Assembly: GCA_030615655.1 (NCBI GenBank)
Contig: JAUWYU010000109.1
Location: forward strand, 1 to 5,627
Source of the DNA: Dehalococcoidia bacterium
GTDB taxonomy: Bacteria; Chloroflexota; Dehalococcoidia; Dehalococcoidales; RBG-16-60-22
Direction of reading: 5' to 3'
DNA: 5,627 nucleotides
Part shown: positions 1 to 5,627 of the stretch, piece by piece
How positions within the stretch are numbered: the stretch's first letter is position 1
Layout of the letters: every line of letters begins with the position of its first letter
Notes under the pieces: generated by a model
What the model was told of the DNA's origin: nothing
Database searches by the model: none
Seen by the model: only the letters and a program-made list of their open reading frames with translations
Made by a program: the position numbers and the translations under genes

Positions 1-1
1 C

Positions 2-550
2 TACCCCAACAAGAGCCAGGTAGATGTCGAAGAGCTTACCCGAATCGAGTTCGAAGGCCGGAAGAAAATGATGATTACCTACGACTTCTGGAAAGAGAAC
101 CTGCCTGGCTTCGAAAAGAGCTTCATCGTACTGACCTGTCCACAGCTGGGCACGCGCAGCAGCCGACGACTTATCGGGGAATACAAGCTTACCAAAGAGG
201 ACATGGCCAACAACGAGCCGTTCGAGGATACCATCGCCATCTTCCCTGACCTCGACCGCGGCCAGGAATCCCTGGACCACCCGCTCATGTATATTCCTTA
301 TCGCAGTCTGCTCCCTAAAAACGTGGACAATCTGCTGGTTGCCTGCCGGGCCTTCTCCTCGGATGAGCATGTCCAGGAGTGGTTTAACCTCATCCCGCAC
401 TGTATCGCCTTCGGACAAGCCGCCGGTACGGCATCGGCGCTGGCGCTGCAAGCAGGTGTTAATCCCAAGAAGGTGGATATCAAGGCGCTGCAAAAACAGC
501 TGGCCAAGCAGGGCGTCCCGCTGCCGGAAATCAAGGCAGCCGTAGGATAA
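2..550 (+). CDS. FAD-dependent oxidoreductase, C-terminal part (5' end outside window)
   Basis: The reading frame is open from base 2 to the TAA at 548-550, giving 182 residues of a C-terminus. The 5' part, which would hold the FAD-binding Rossmann motif, lies outside the window. The visible part aligns without large gaps to the C-terminal part of the complete gene that follows (about 100 of 167 aligned residues identical by hand count). Shared blocks include VEELTRI, PGFEK, PQLGT, RR-IGEY-LT-EDM, EDTI, IPYR, LLVACRA and GQAAGTA. This pattern fits the FAD_oxidored (PF12831-like) family of flavoprotein oxidoreductases. The GTRSSRRLIGEY stretch is intact here but altered in the neighbouring paralog. 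The substrate is unknown. The ATG at 68 is internal, because homology to the paralog continues upstream of it. A 74-base gap to the next gene on the same strand is compatible with co-transcription. The family call is fairly secure; the exact function is not. Confidence 0.85.
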   Translation, partial: YPNKSQVDVEELTRIEFEGRKKMMITYDFWKENLPGFEKSFIVLTCPQLGTRSSRRLIGEYKLTKEDMANNEPFEDTIAIFPDLDRGQESLDHPLMYIPYRSLLPKNVDNLLVACRAFSSDEHVQEWFNLIPHCIAFGQAAGTASALALQAGVNPKKVDIKALQKQLAKQGVPLPEIKAAVG

Positions 551-565
551 AACTGAATATCAGTT
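551..565. repeat. Short perfect inverted repeat after the first FAD gene
   Basis: AACTGA, spacer ATA, TCAGTT: a perfect 6-base inverted repeat starting directly after the TAA stop at 550. As RNA it could form a short hairpin with a three-base loop, but it is weak and has no U-run behind it. It is therefore not a convincing terminator and could equally be chance or a small binding site. Confidence 0.3.
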
Positions 566-613
566 ATCACCGCCACTCTAAAAATAATCAGGGGTAGTAA
601 GCCACATTGCCCC

Positions 614-618
614 GGAGG
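614..618 (+). promoter_or_regulatory. Ribosome binding site deciding the start of the second FAD oxidoreductase
   Basis: GGAGG, six bases before ATG 625. It selects this ATG over the in-frame TTG at 607, which lies upstream of the site itself. Confidence 0.8.
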
Positions 619-624
619 TTGCTC

Positions 625-2031
625 ATGCCGAAAGTACCTTTAGTTAAAACAATTACGGAGCCCGCCCGAGATATCAAGGTCTGCCGCGAGGCCGATGTCG
701 TGGTGGTGGGCGGTGGCCCCGGTGGTATCGGCTCGGCGATTGCCGCCGCGCGTAGCGGCGCTAAAACGGTGCTCATCGAGAGATACGGCCACCTGGGCGG
801 TATGGCTAGCGGCGGACTGGTTAACATTTTCCCCAACCTCAGCGACATCAGCGGTAAACAGCACATCTTCGGTCTGAACCAGGAAATAATAGATAGGCTG
901 GCTGCCAGGGGCGGCGCTTTTTACCCGAAGAAAGAACACTGGGGCACCACGGACAGGAAGATAGTCGATTACTACCTTAACGCCAACATGGGTAATTTCT
1001 ACGTACGCAAGGACCCCAATCTCGGCGGACAGGAGAGGGTGCTGTACACCGCCGTCGTTGACCCCGAGATGCTCAAGGACGAACTGAATGACATGGTGCT
1101 GGAAGCGGGATCCGATTTGCTGCTCCATTCCTGGGGCACCCGGCCCATTATGGACGGCGATACGGTTAAGGGCGTTTTCTTCGAGAGCAAATCGGGCCGG
1201 CAGGCTATACTGGGAAAGGTCGTCATCGATGCTACCGGAGACGGCGATATTTTCGTTGCGGCCGGAGCCGAGTTTGACAGCGAGCTCAGCAACAAGCGCA
1301 GGACGGCTTGGCTGGCTTTTACGTTCTGGATGACCAATGTCGATATCAAGAAATACGAGGACTTTAGAGACTCTCAGCCTGAAAAACACGCCGAACTTAC
1401 GCAGGAGATTACCAAGCTGGGCGGTTACGCACACTATATTAAAGGCATACTGGATAACCAGGAAGGCGTCCTGTGGTACCACAGTTTTCAAATCCAGCCC
1501 GAGTCTTCTGATACTCACGATGTTGAAGAACTGACCAGGATAGATATACGGGGTCGCAAGCGTGCTCTGATTACCTACGAGTTCTTAAGAAAACACGTCC
1601 CCGGCTTTGAGAAATGCTTCATCATGCAGACAGCCCCCCAGCTTGGCACACAGGGCGGCCGCCGCGTCATTGGAGAATACATCCTCACCGATGAAGATAT
1701 GGAGACTGACGAAGTCCACGAGGACACCATAGTCGTATTGGCCAATAACGATAACGGTGAAATTTCCGCCAGGCATCCGACTATTTGCATACCCTACCGC
1801 TGCTTGGTTCCTGTCAGGGTGGACGGATTGCTGGTGGCCTGCCGTGCCTATTCCTCAACCGATAGCGTCAGCCAGTACTTCAACATCATCCCGCCCTGCA
1901 TAGCCTACGGTCAGGCGGCCGGTACGGCTGCCGCCCTGGCTGTCGATGCCGGAGTCCAGCCCAGAAAAGTCGATTACAAAGCTTTACATGATAATCTCGT
2001 TAAGCAGGGTGTAAATTTACCGGTGGGATAA
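625..2031 (+). CDS. FAD-dependent oxidoreductase (FAD_oxidored family), complete
   Basis: This is a 468-residue soluble flavoprotein with no signal peptide or membrane segment. The N-terminus has a Rossmann FAD-binding fold: a hydrophobic strand, then GGGPGG at residues 29-34 (GxGxxG), closed by acidic E52 after strand 2, as expected for ribose binding. LGGMASGGLV follows at about 57-66. A second FAD-contact motif, DATGDGD, lies at 202-208. The C-terminal half carries PQLGT (338-342), RR-IGEY-LT (346-355), LLVACRA (402-408) and GQAAGTAAALA (429-439), the last resembling the final FAD-binding helix region of such proteins. I infer a redox reaction on an unidentified organic substrate. The start is ATG 625, because GGAGG at 614-618 sits six bases before it. 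A TTG at 607 in the same frame would add six residues but would place the ribosome site inside the gene. It lies directly downstream of a paralog and converges on the iorB gene. Residues 343-345 read QGG where the upstream copy has RSS. Confidence 0.9.
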   Translation: MPKVPLVKTITEPARDIKVCREADVVVVGGGPGGIGSAIAAARSGAKTVLIERYGHLGGMASGGLVNIFPNLSDISGKQHIFGLNQEIIDRLAARGGAFYPKKEHWGTTDRKIVDYYLNANMGNFYVRKDPNLGGQERVLYTAVVDPEMLKDELNDMVLEAGSDLLLHSWGTRPIMDGDTVKGVFFESKSGRQAILGKVVIDATGDGDIFVAAGAEFDSELSNKRRTAWLAFTFWMTNVDIKKYEDFRDSQPEKHAELTQEITKLGGYAHYIKGILDNQEGVLWYHSFQIQPESSDTHDVEELTRIDIRGRKRALITYEFLRKHVPGFEKCFIMQTAPQLGTQGGRRVIGEYILTDEDMETDEVHEDTIVVLANNDNGEISARHPTICIPYRCLVPVRVDGLLVACRAYSSTDSVSQYFNIIPPCIAYGQAAGTAAALAVDAGVQPRKVDYKALHDNLVKQGVNLPVG

Positions 2032-2040
2032 GCAGTAAAT

Positions 2041-2091
2041 GCCCCGAAGGCGGGCTTGGGTGGGATATATACGCTACGGGCTAAGCCGTAG
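2041..2091. other. Convergent intergenic region with two small hairpins, possible weak bidirectional terminator
   Basis: The 89 bases between the stop of the FAD oxidoreductase and the stop of iorB contain two foldable elements. One is CCCG-AAGG-CGGG at 2043-2054, about ten bases after the FAD gene's stop. The other is CTACGG-GCTAAG-CCGTAG at 2074-2091. Neither is followed by a clear T-run on either strand, so a classic intrinsic terminator is not supported. Because the genes converge here, some form of termination is expected; the hairpins could help block 3' decay or act with Rho. Confidence 0.3.
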
Positions 2092-2120
2092 ATGTTCTGA
2101 GGGCAGCCGGGATTATCTCA

Positions 2121-2747
2121 CTACTTTACCGGAGCGCCCTTCAGTGCCTTCTGGACTTCCTCATAACCCAGGTCAAAAGCCCTGATATTAATCTCTCCCA
2201 CTTTACCCTTGAAGCGACCTTGAAGCACCGCTTTGGCGGTCTCCACCGTTATCGGCATGAGCCCGGTGCCGTATAACGTGCCCAGCATCACGACATTGGC
2301 CGATTGTACGCTGCCGGCTTCCTGGGCGAGTTGTGTGGCATCCAGCGTGATTACCCGGTCGGTTACTCTATGGAGTTTGTCCAGTATTTCTTCCAGGCTG
2401 GGATAACCGCTTTTACCGAGAAAAACGGTAAACGGCTTTACATCTCTGGAGTTAAGTACCACCAGACTGGATTTCGCTAGAAAGTGCACGTTCCTGAGCG
2501 CTTCCGACGGCTCAACCGCGACGAGAACGTCGCACTTCCCTTCCGGCGTAAGCGGGGCGTACACGCCGCTTCCCAGCCTGATGTTGCTGAATACCGAACC
2601 TCCCCTCTGCGCCATCCCCAGCACCTCGGAACCCTTAACCTCTATGTCGTCCCTGACCGCCGCGTTGCCCAGTAGTTCCGACATCAGGACAACCCCCTGA
2701 CCGCCAACCCCGCAGATTATTACGTTAAGCTCCTTAGTCTTTGCCAT
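2121..2747 (-). CDS. iorB: Indolepyruvate:ferredoxin oxidoreductase, beta subunit
   Basis: This is a 208-residue protein of the pyruvate/ketoisovalerate oxidoreductase gamma-domain family (PF01558-like), the small subunit of IOR. With IorA it converts indolepyruvate and other aryl pyruvates plus CoA to the aryl-acetyl-CoA and CO2, reducing ferredoxin; it acts in the cytoplasm. The sequence opens with a hydrophobic strand and the hallmark GVGGQG loop at residues 13-18, followed by EVLGMAQRGGSV at 41-52, the second signature of this domain. Position 43 is Leu where I recall His in several archaeal IorB proteins. Length matches the usual 190-210 residues, so it appears intact. The ATG at 2747 is supported by AGGAG at 2754-2758, six bases upstream and inside the 3' end of iorA. 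The two genes overlap by 14 bases in different frames, which implies translational coupling and equal subunit supply. No further minus-strand gene follows iorB before the convergent FAD gene. Confidence 0.92.
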   Translation of the reverse strand: MAKTKELNVIICGVGGQGVVLMSELLGNAAVRDDIEVKGSEVLGMAQRGGSVFSNIRLGSGVYAPLTPEGKCDVLVAVEPSEALRNVHFLAKSSLVVLNSRDVKPFTVFLGKSGYPSLEEILDKLHRVTDRVITLDATQLAQEAGSVQSANVVMLGTLYGTGLMPITVETAKAVLQGRFKGKVGEINIRAFDLGYEEVQKALKGAPVK

Positions 2748-4638
2748 CTTTCACTCCTGATATTATTGCTTTATGTGGGCAGACCTGAGCGCAGAGCCCG
2801 CAGCCCGGACACTGAGAACTATCTATGGTTACCCTGTCATCATCCTTGATAATAGCCGGGCAACCGAGCAAATTGATGCACACCCCGCAGCCATCACACT
2901 TCTCCGGGTCAACATGATAAGGTACTATGGCCACTCCTTGCCGCCTCTTCTCTCTCTGTTCCAGGATGCTACACATCCTCCGGGTAATCACAACCGCAGG
3001 CCCTTTATACCTTATGGCCCTTTCCAGAGCATCGACGGTTTTTGTCAGGTCAAAGGGGTCAACAACCTCAACGAATTTCACGCCGCATGCCCTGGCTACA
3101 TCCTCGGGCATTATTTTGGGTTCATCTCCAGCCGGGGCACCCGGGTGTGGCTGAAAACCCGTCATGCCCGTCGTTGAGTTATCGAGAATCACCAGAGTTA
3201 CATTTGCCTGATGGAAAACGGCGTTTATCATCGGCGGTATTCCGGAGTGGAAAAAGGTGGAATCGCCCAGGTGACCCACCACCGGGGCCTTTATTACCTG
3301 TGCCAGACCGGTGGCAATACCGAAGCCGCCCCCCATGCAGACGGCAATATCATCCGCGTTCAGCGGTTCAAAAACTCCCAGAGCGTAACAGCCGATGTCG
3401 CTCACGAGGACACATTCTGTCCCGTATTCGCGTTTCCATCGCCGGCAGGCTACGTTAATGGCATGTAAAGAGGCCCGGTGCGGGCAACCGGCGCACAGGG
3501 TTGGCGGCCTGAACGGTAAAAGTGGTTCGGTTTCTTCTCTAATTCTATCCAGCTCTGCGAAATTGACTGGCGGCTGGGCTCCCGTTAACCCGCTAATTGC
3601 CTCGGCAACCGGGCGTGTGGACAGCTCCCCTGCTATGGGAATTACATCCTTGCCGTGAATTTTGATTATAATACCGGCATCTTCAGCGACAATCTTGACC
3701 TGGTCTTCGACAAACGGCTCCAGCTCCTCTACGACCAGAACTTCCGATACCGAACTCAGTAGCTGCCTTACCATCTCTTCTGGCAGCGGGTACGGTGTGC
3801 CAATCTTCAGCAGAGAGACCTTATCCTCCAGCCCCATGTACCGGATTGCTTCCAGGGTATAACCGTATGAGATACCGCAGGCAATAATACCGAGCTTCGC
3901 TCCCTTATTGAGCTTTAGCTGGTTGTAAGGTAAATCATTTACCGCTCCCTTTATTTTGGCAAATCTCTCGATCATCCGTCGCCGGCTGCCTCTGGAATAA
4001 GCCGGCAGGCAGACCAGACTGTGAAGGTCTTTGACAAACTCTCCTTCCCTCTTCTCTTTGTTTATCGCCCCCAGTACCACGTCGCTCCTGGCGTGTGACA
4101 GCCGGGTCACCGACCGCAGCATAAAAATATGTTTGAACTCCTCGGAGAGCCTGAAAGCATCCACCAACATGTCCTTGGCTTCCTGGACCGAGGAAGGCTC
4201 AAGGACCGGTATGTAACACTGTCTGGCGATATAGCGATTATCCTGCTCGTTCTGTGAGCTCCACTGCCCCGGGTCATCAGCCGAAACCAGTACCAGACCG
4301 CCCCTGGCACCCATGTAACCGGCTGTCGTCAGGGGGTCATGGGCTACGTTAACGCCTACATGCTTCATTGCCGCCATAGCTCTTAGCCCGCTTACCGAAG
4401 CCGCCATGGCAACTTCCATAGCCACCTTCTCATTGACCGACCACTCGGCGTACATGCCGGTCTCCTTGGCGACACTCACCAGGGTGTTGGTGATTTCGCT
4501 GGATGGAGTGCCGGGGTAAGCCGCCACAACCTGGACTCCGGCTTCTATGGCTCCCCTGGCTATGGCTTCATTGCCGAGCATAAAAAGCTTGGCGCCGGGG
4601 GCATCCGAGGTTATCGTTAATTCAGCTAATTCTTTCAA
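2734..4638 (-). CDS. iorA: Indolepyruvate:ferredoxin oxidoreductase, alpha subunit
   Basis: This 634-residue protein is the large, ThDP- and iron-sulfur-containing subunit of IOR; the length is normal for the family. In order: an N-terminal pyrimidine-binding domain with YPGTPSSE at 41-48 (E48 being the likely ThDP-activating glutamate) and WSVNEKVAMEVA at 66-77; a middle transketolase-C-like region around 245-340; a pyrophosphate-binding domain with CAGCPHR at 382-388, GDSTFFHSG at 458-466 and DNSTTGMTG at 486-494, which together form the ThDP/metal site; and a C-terminal ferredoxin domain with two cysteine sets, C581/C584/C587/C593 and C610/C613/C616/C620. It oxidatively decarboxylates aryl pyruvates from aromatic amino-acid breakdown, passing electrons through the clusters to ferredoxin. 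The start codon is TTG, chosen because a perfect AGGAGG lies six bases upstream and no better start is near. It is the first gene of an iorA-iorB operon. Indolepyruvate preference over other 2-oxo acids is inferred from family, not proven. Confidence 0.94.
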   Translation of the reverse strand: MKELAELTITSDAPGAKLFMLGNEAIARGAIEAGVQVVAAYPGTPSSEITNTLVSVAKETGMYAEWSVNEKVAMEVAMAASVSGLRAMAAMKHVGVNVAHDPLTTAGYMGARGGLVLVSADDPGQWSSQNEQDNRYIARQCYIPVLEPSSVQEAKDMLVDAFRLSEEFKHIFMLRSVTRLSHARSDVVLGAINKEKREGEFVKDLHSLVCLPAYSRGSRRRMIERFAKIKGAVNDLPYNQLKLNKGAKLGIIACGISYGYTLEAIRYMGLEDKVSLLKIGTPYPLPEEMVRQLLSSVSEVLVVEELEPFVEDQVKIVAEDAGIIIKIHGKDVIPIAGELSTRPVAEAISGLTGAQPPVNFAELDRIREETEPLLPFRPPTLCAGCPHRASLHAINVACRRWKREYGTECVLVSDIGCYALGVFEPLNADDIAVCMGGGFGIATGLAQVIKAPVVGHLGDSTFFHSGIPPMINAVFHQANVTLVILDNSTTGMTGFQPHPGAPAGDEPKIMPEDVARACGVKFVEVVDPFDLTKTVDALERAIRYKGPAVVITRRMCSILEQREKRRQGVAIVPYHVDPEKCDGCGVCINLLGCPAIIKDDDRVTIDSSQCPGCGLCAQVCPHKAIISGVKDGKD

Positions 4639-4644
4639 TACAGT

Positions 4645-4650
4645 CCTCCT
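4645..4650 (-). promoter_or_regulatory. Strong ribosome binding site for the TTG-started iorA
   Basis: On the minus strand this reads AGGAGG, six bases before the TTG at 4638-4636. The perfect match and ideal spacing support the non-ATG start. Confidence 0.8.
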
Positions 4651-4683
4651 GACCAGAGAATTTATTCTTTTTCATCGGGCAAT

Positions 4684-4712
4684 AGATTAACAGATTCATC
4701 GTTAGATGGCAA
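4684..4712 (-). promoter_or_regulatory. Candidate promoter for the iorAB operon
   Basis: Minus strand: TTGCCA (4712-4707) as -35, a 17-base spacer, and TAATCT (4689-4684) as -10, with a TG one base before the -10 (extended -10 form). The -35 matches consensus at five of six positions, the -10 at only three. It would give a leader of roughly 40 bases before the iorA TTG. Spacing is right but the -10 is weak, so this is tentative. Confidence 0.35.
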
Positions 4713-4771
4713 TTTTTGATAGCGGGGATAAATCCTGGTTCCCCTTACATTCTACACGTTTACAGGCGTAT

Positions 4772-4811
4772 TTGACAAACACTTGACAGATTATTAAGCG
4801 GGGACTATTAT
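4772..4811 (+). promoter_or_regulatory. Strong sigma-70-type promoter for the PPOX-fold gene
   Basis: TTGACA at 4783-4788, a 17-base spacer, and TATTAT at 4806-4811: a perfect -35, and a -10 off by one base. Transcription would start near 4818, leaving a leader of about 30 bases before ATG 4847. A second TTGACA lies at 4772-4777, exactly 11 bases upstream of the first, with no matching -10 at the right distance; it may be a spare -35 or part of a regulator site. Confidence 0.75.
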
Positions 4812-4846
4812 TATGTCACCATTTATAAATAAAGGAGGAAGAATAC

Positions 4847-5356
4847 ATGAGTCCAACCACAATCTCTTATGATGAACTGAAACAGGAGTTTTCACAGCAA
4901 CTTCAAAAAACCGGGCATGGAGTTCTGGCTACTTCGGATGGTAACTACGTTACCGCCAGAGAAATGATGATTCTGTCAGATGGGGTAAAAATATGGTGTT
5001 TTACAAGCGAGAACTCGCGAAAATTCAAGCAAATGCAAGCGAACAAGAACGTAGCACTATCGATAAACAATCTTCAAATCGAAGGGATAGTGGCCCTGAA
5101 AGGTCATCCATTGGATGATGAAAATTCAGGATTTATCAGAATGTTCAAGGAGAAACGCCCTGAAGTATACAAAAACTGGGGTCCAATGCTCGAGGACTCG
5201 AATTCTAATGAAAGAGTGTTAGAAATAACTCCTACAAGAATTGCATTTTTCCATGGTGGTCCAGACCTTCACCTAGATATCATGAACGTTGCCAGGGAAA
5301 CGGCAACCAGAGTGGATCCCCTCAATGAACCCAACGTGAATTATGACCAGTATTAA
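4847..5356 (+). CDS. Pyridoxamine 5'-phosphate oxidase-fold (split-barrel) flavin-binding family protein
   Basis: This 169-residue soluble protein has the pattern of the PPOX/FMN-binding split-barrel superfamily. The core begins GVLATSDG at 25-32, followed by a VTAREMM strand (35-41), a strand at 46-53 (GVKIWCFT), an SRKFKQMQANKNVALSI helix-strand unit (57-73), and an IVALKGHP strand (81-88). The C-terminal part has EITPTRIAFF at 126-135. In this fold the strands bind FMN, F420 or heme between two monomers; which cofactor applies cannot be read here. It is unlikely to be the true PdxH vitamin B6 enzyme, since it is shorter and lacks that enzyme's familiar C-terminus; family members of this size are often uncharacterised flavin reductases or stress proteins. 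ATG 4847 follows AAAGGAGG at 4831-4838 with eight bases between. It has a strong promoter of its own, divergent from iorA. Two sampled 60-base blocks are 42-45% G+C, against 67% in one block and 43-47% in two others from the FAD gene. Confidence 0.8.
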   Translation: MSPTTISYDELKQEFSQQLQKTGHGVLATSDGNYVTAREMMILSDGVKIWCFTSENSRKFKQMQANKNVALSINNLQIEGIVALKGHPLDDENSGFIRMFKEKRPEVYKNWGPMLEDSNSNERVLEITPTRIAFFHGGPDLHLDIMNVARETATRVDPLNEPNVNYDQY

Positions 5357-5388
5357 TTCTCTCAAACGGCAACAATAAGTATTAGGTC

Positions 5389-5398
5389 TTGATATAAT
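5389..5398 (+). promoter_or_regulatory. Extended -10 promoter element before the NTF2-like gene
   Basis: TATAAT at 5393-5398 is a perfect -10, preceded by TG at 5390-5391 and one further base, the extended -10 arrangement that can work without a good -35. No convincing -35 is seen around 5370-5375. It would start transcription near 5405, about 64 bases before ATG 5469. This suggests the last gene can be expressed apart from the PPOX gene. Confidence 0.5.
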
Positions 5399-5468
5399 AA
5401 CATCCCGAACTGGTATCGAAATGTGGAGTCATTTTCTCCCAAGCAATAAACAAAAAGGAGGAACTCAA

Positions 5469-5627
5469 ATGGACATCAAAGAGTTCGCGGAAAAATTCAT
5501 CAAAGCCGAGGAAGAGGCCTTTCAGCACGGTAATTGTGACGCACTGGCTGAACTGGAAGACCCCAACGTAGTGTATCATATGGGCTCACGCGGAGACCTT
5601 GTAGGGCATGAAGCACATAAGCAGGAT
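5469..5627 (+). CDS. NTF2/SnoaL-like protein, N-terminal fragment (3' end outside window)
   Basis: The first 53 codons are present and the frame is still open at the right edge. An amphipathic N-terminal helix (residues 1-20, with FAEKFIKAEEEAF) leads to a short loop, then LAELEDPNVVYHMG at about 27-40 and a GDLVGHEAHKQD segment. This helix followed by a strand carrying a buried aromatic/His and a 'G-H-E' turn is typical of the NTF2-like/SnoaL-like cone fold, which includes polyketide cyclases, isomerases, dehydratases and many proteins of unknown role. The catalytic residues would mostly lie past the edge, so no reaction can be named. ATG 5469 follows AAGGAGG at 5455-5461 with seven bases between, a strong start signal. 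The gap of 112 bases from the PPOX gene holds an extended -10 element. Confidence 0.65.
   Translation, partial: MDIKEFAEKFIKAEEEAFQHGNCDALAELEDPNVVYHMGSRGDLVGHEAHKQD

Noticed and set aside
551..565. The perfect inverted repeat after the first FAD gene as an intrinsic terminator.
   Set aside because: The stem has only six mostly A/T pairs, the loop is three bases, and no T-run follows, so termination here is not supported.
607..624. TTG at 607 as the start of the complete FAD oxidoreductase.
   Set aside because: The GGAGG at 614-618 lies downstream of it and is ideally placed for ATG 625; no ribosome site precedes 607.
640..1518. A long open frame on the minus strand (292 codons) inside the FAD oxidoreductase gene.
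   Set aside because: It lies antisense to a gene with clear FAD-binding motifs, has no family signature of its own and no ribosome site in support. It is a by-product of codon composition.
2773..3468. Several overlapping plus-strand open frames opposite iorA.
   Set aside because: They are antisense to the well-conserved ThDP and ferredoxin domains of iorA; their translations are rich in Arg, Ser and Pro and match no fold I recognise.
5382..5579. A 65-codon minus-strand open frame across the start of the last gene.
   Set aside because: It overlaps the promoter element, ribosome site and N-terminal coding region of the NTF2-like gene, which is better supported by its AAGGAGG and family pattern.
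1..5627. Mobile elements, CRISPR arrays, tRNA or rRNA genes and riboswitches.
   Set aside because: I saw no transposase or integrase signatures, no regularly spaced repeats, no cloverleaf or rRNA blocks, and leader regions too short for a known riboswitch.

Overview
The window looks like a stretch of bacterial chromosome from an anaerobe. Evidence for a bacterium: strong Shine-Dalgarno sites of the AGGAGG type before most genes, and a near-perfect sigma-70-type promoter (TTGACA, 17 bases, TATTAT). Evidence for anaerobic metabolism: a complete two-subunit indolepyruvate:ferredoxin oxidoreductase, an oxygen-sensitive ThDP/iron-sulfur enzyme of peptide and amino-acid fermenters. The mix of tandem FAD-dependent oxidoreductases, IOR and a PPOX-like flavoprotein recalls environmental Chloroflexota (Dehalococcoidia-like) genomes. 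That is an impression from gene content only, and nothing in the window fixes the taxon.

Layout. Positions 1-2031, plus strand: two tandem paralogous FAD-dependent oxidoreductases. The first is cut by the left edge; the second is complete (468 aa, ATG at 625). Their C-terminal parts are about 60% identical by hand alignment. Positions 2032-2120: a short convergent spacer with two small hairpins and no good intrinsic terminator. Positions 2121-4638, minus strand: iorA then iorB, overlapping by 14 bases, with iorA starting at a TTG codon behind a perfect AGGAGG. Positions 4639-4846: a divergent intergenic region with a strong rightward promoter and a weaker leftward candidate. Positions 4847-5356, plus strand: a small pyridoxamine-5'-phosphate-oxidase-fold protein (169 aa). 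Positions 5357-5468: a spacer with an extended -10 element. Positions 5469-5627: the first 53 codons of an NTF2/SnoaL-like gene, cut by the right edge.

How the parts fit. IorAB would oxidatively decarboxylate aryl pyruvates (from aromatic amino-acid transamination) to aryl-acetyl-CoA and hand electrons to ferredoxin. The FAD oxidoreductases are convergent to iorAB, so they are not one transcription unit with it, and their substrates cannot be read from sequence. The two right-hand genes seem to have their own promoters; the PPOX gene looks more A/T-rich than some of the metabolic genes to its left, though base composition varies within those genes.

I found no convincing undescribed system, no mobile element, no CRISPR array and no RNA gene. 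The points most worth a second look are the divergence of a conserved motif between the two FAD paralogs, the doubled TTGACA in front of the PPOX gene, and the architecture of the ior operon.
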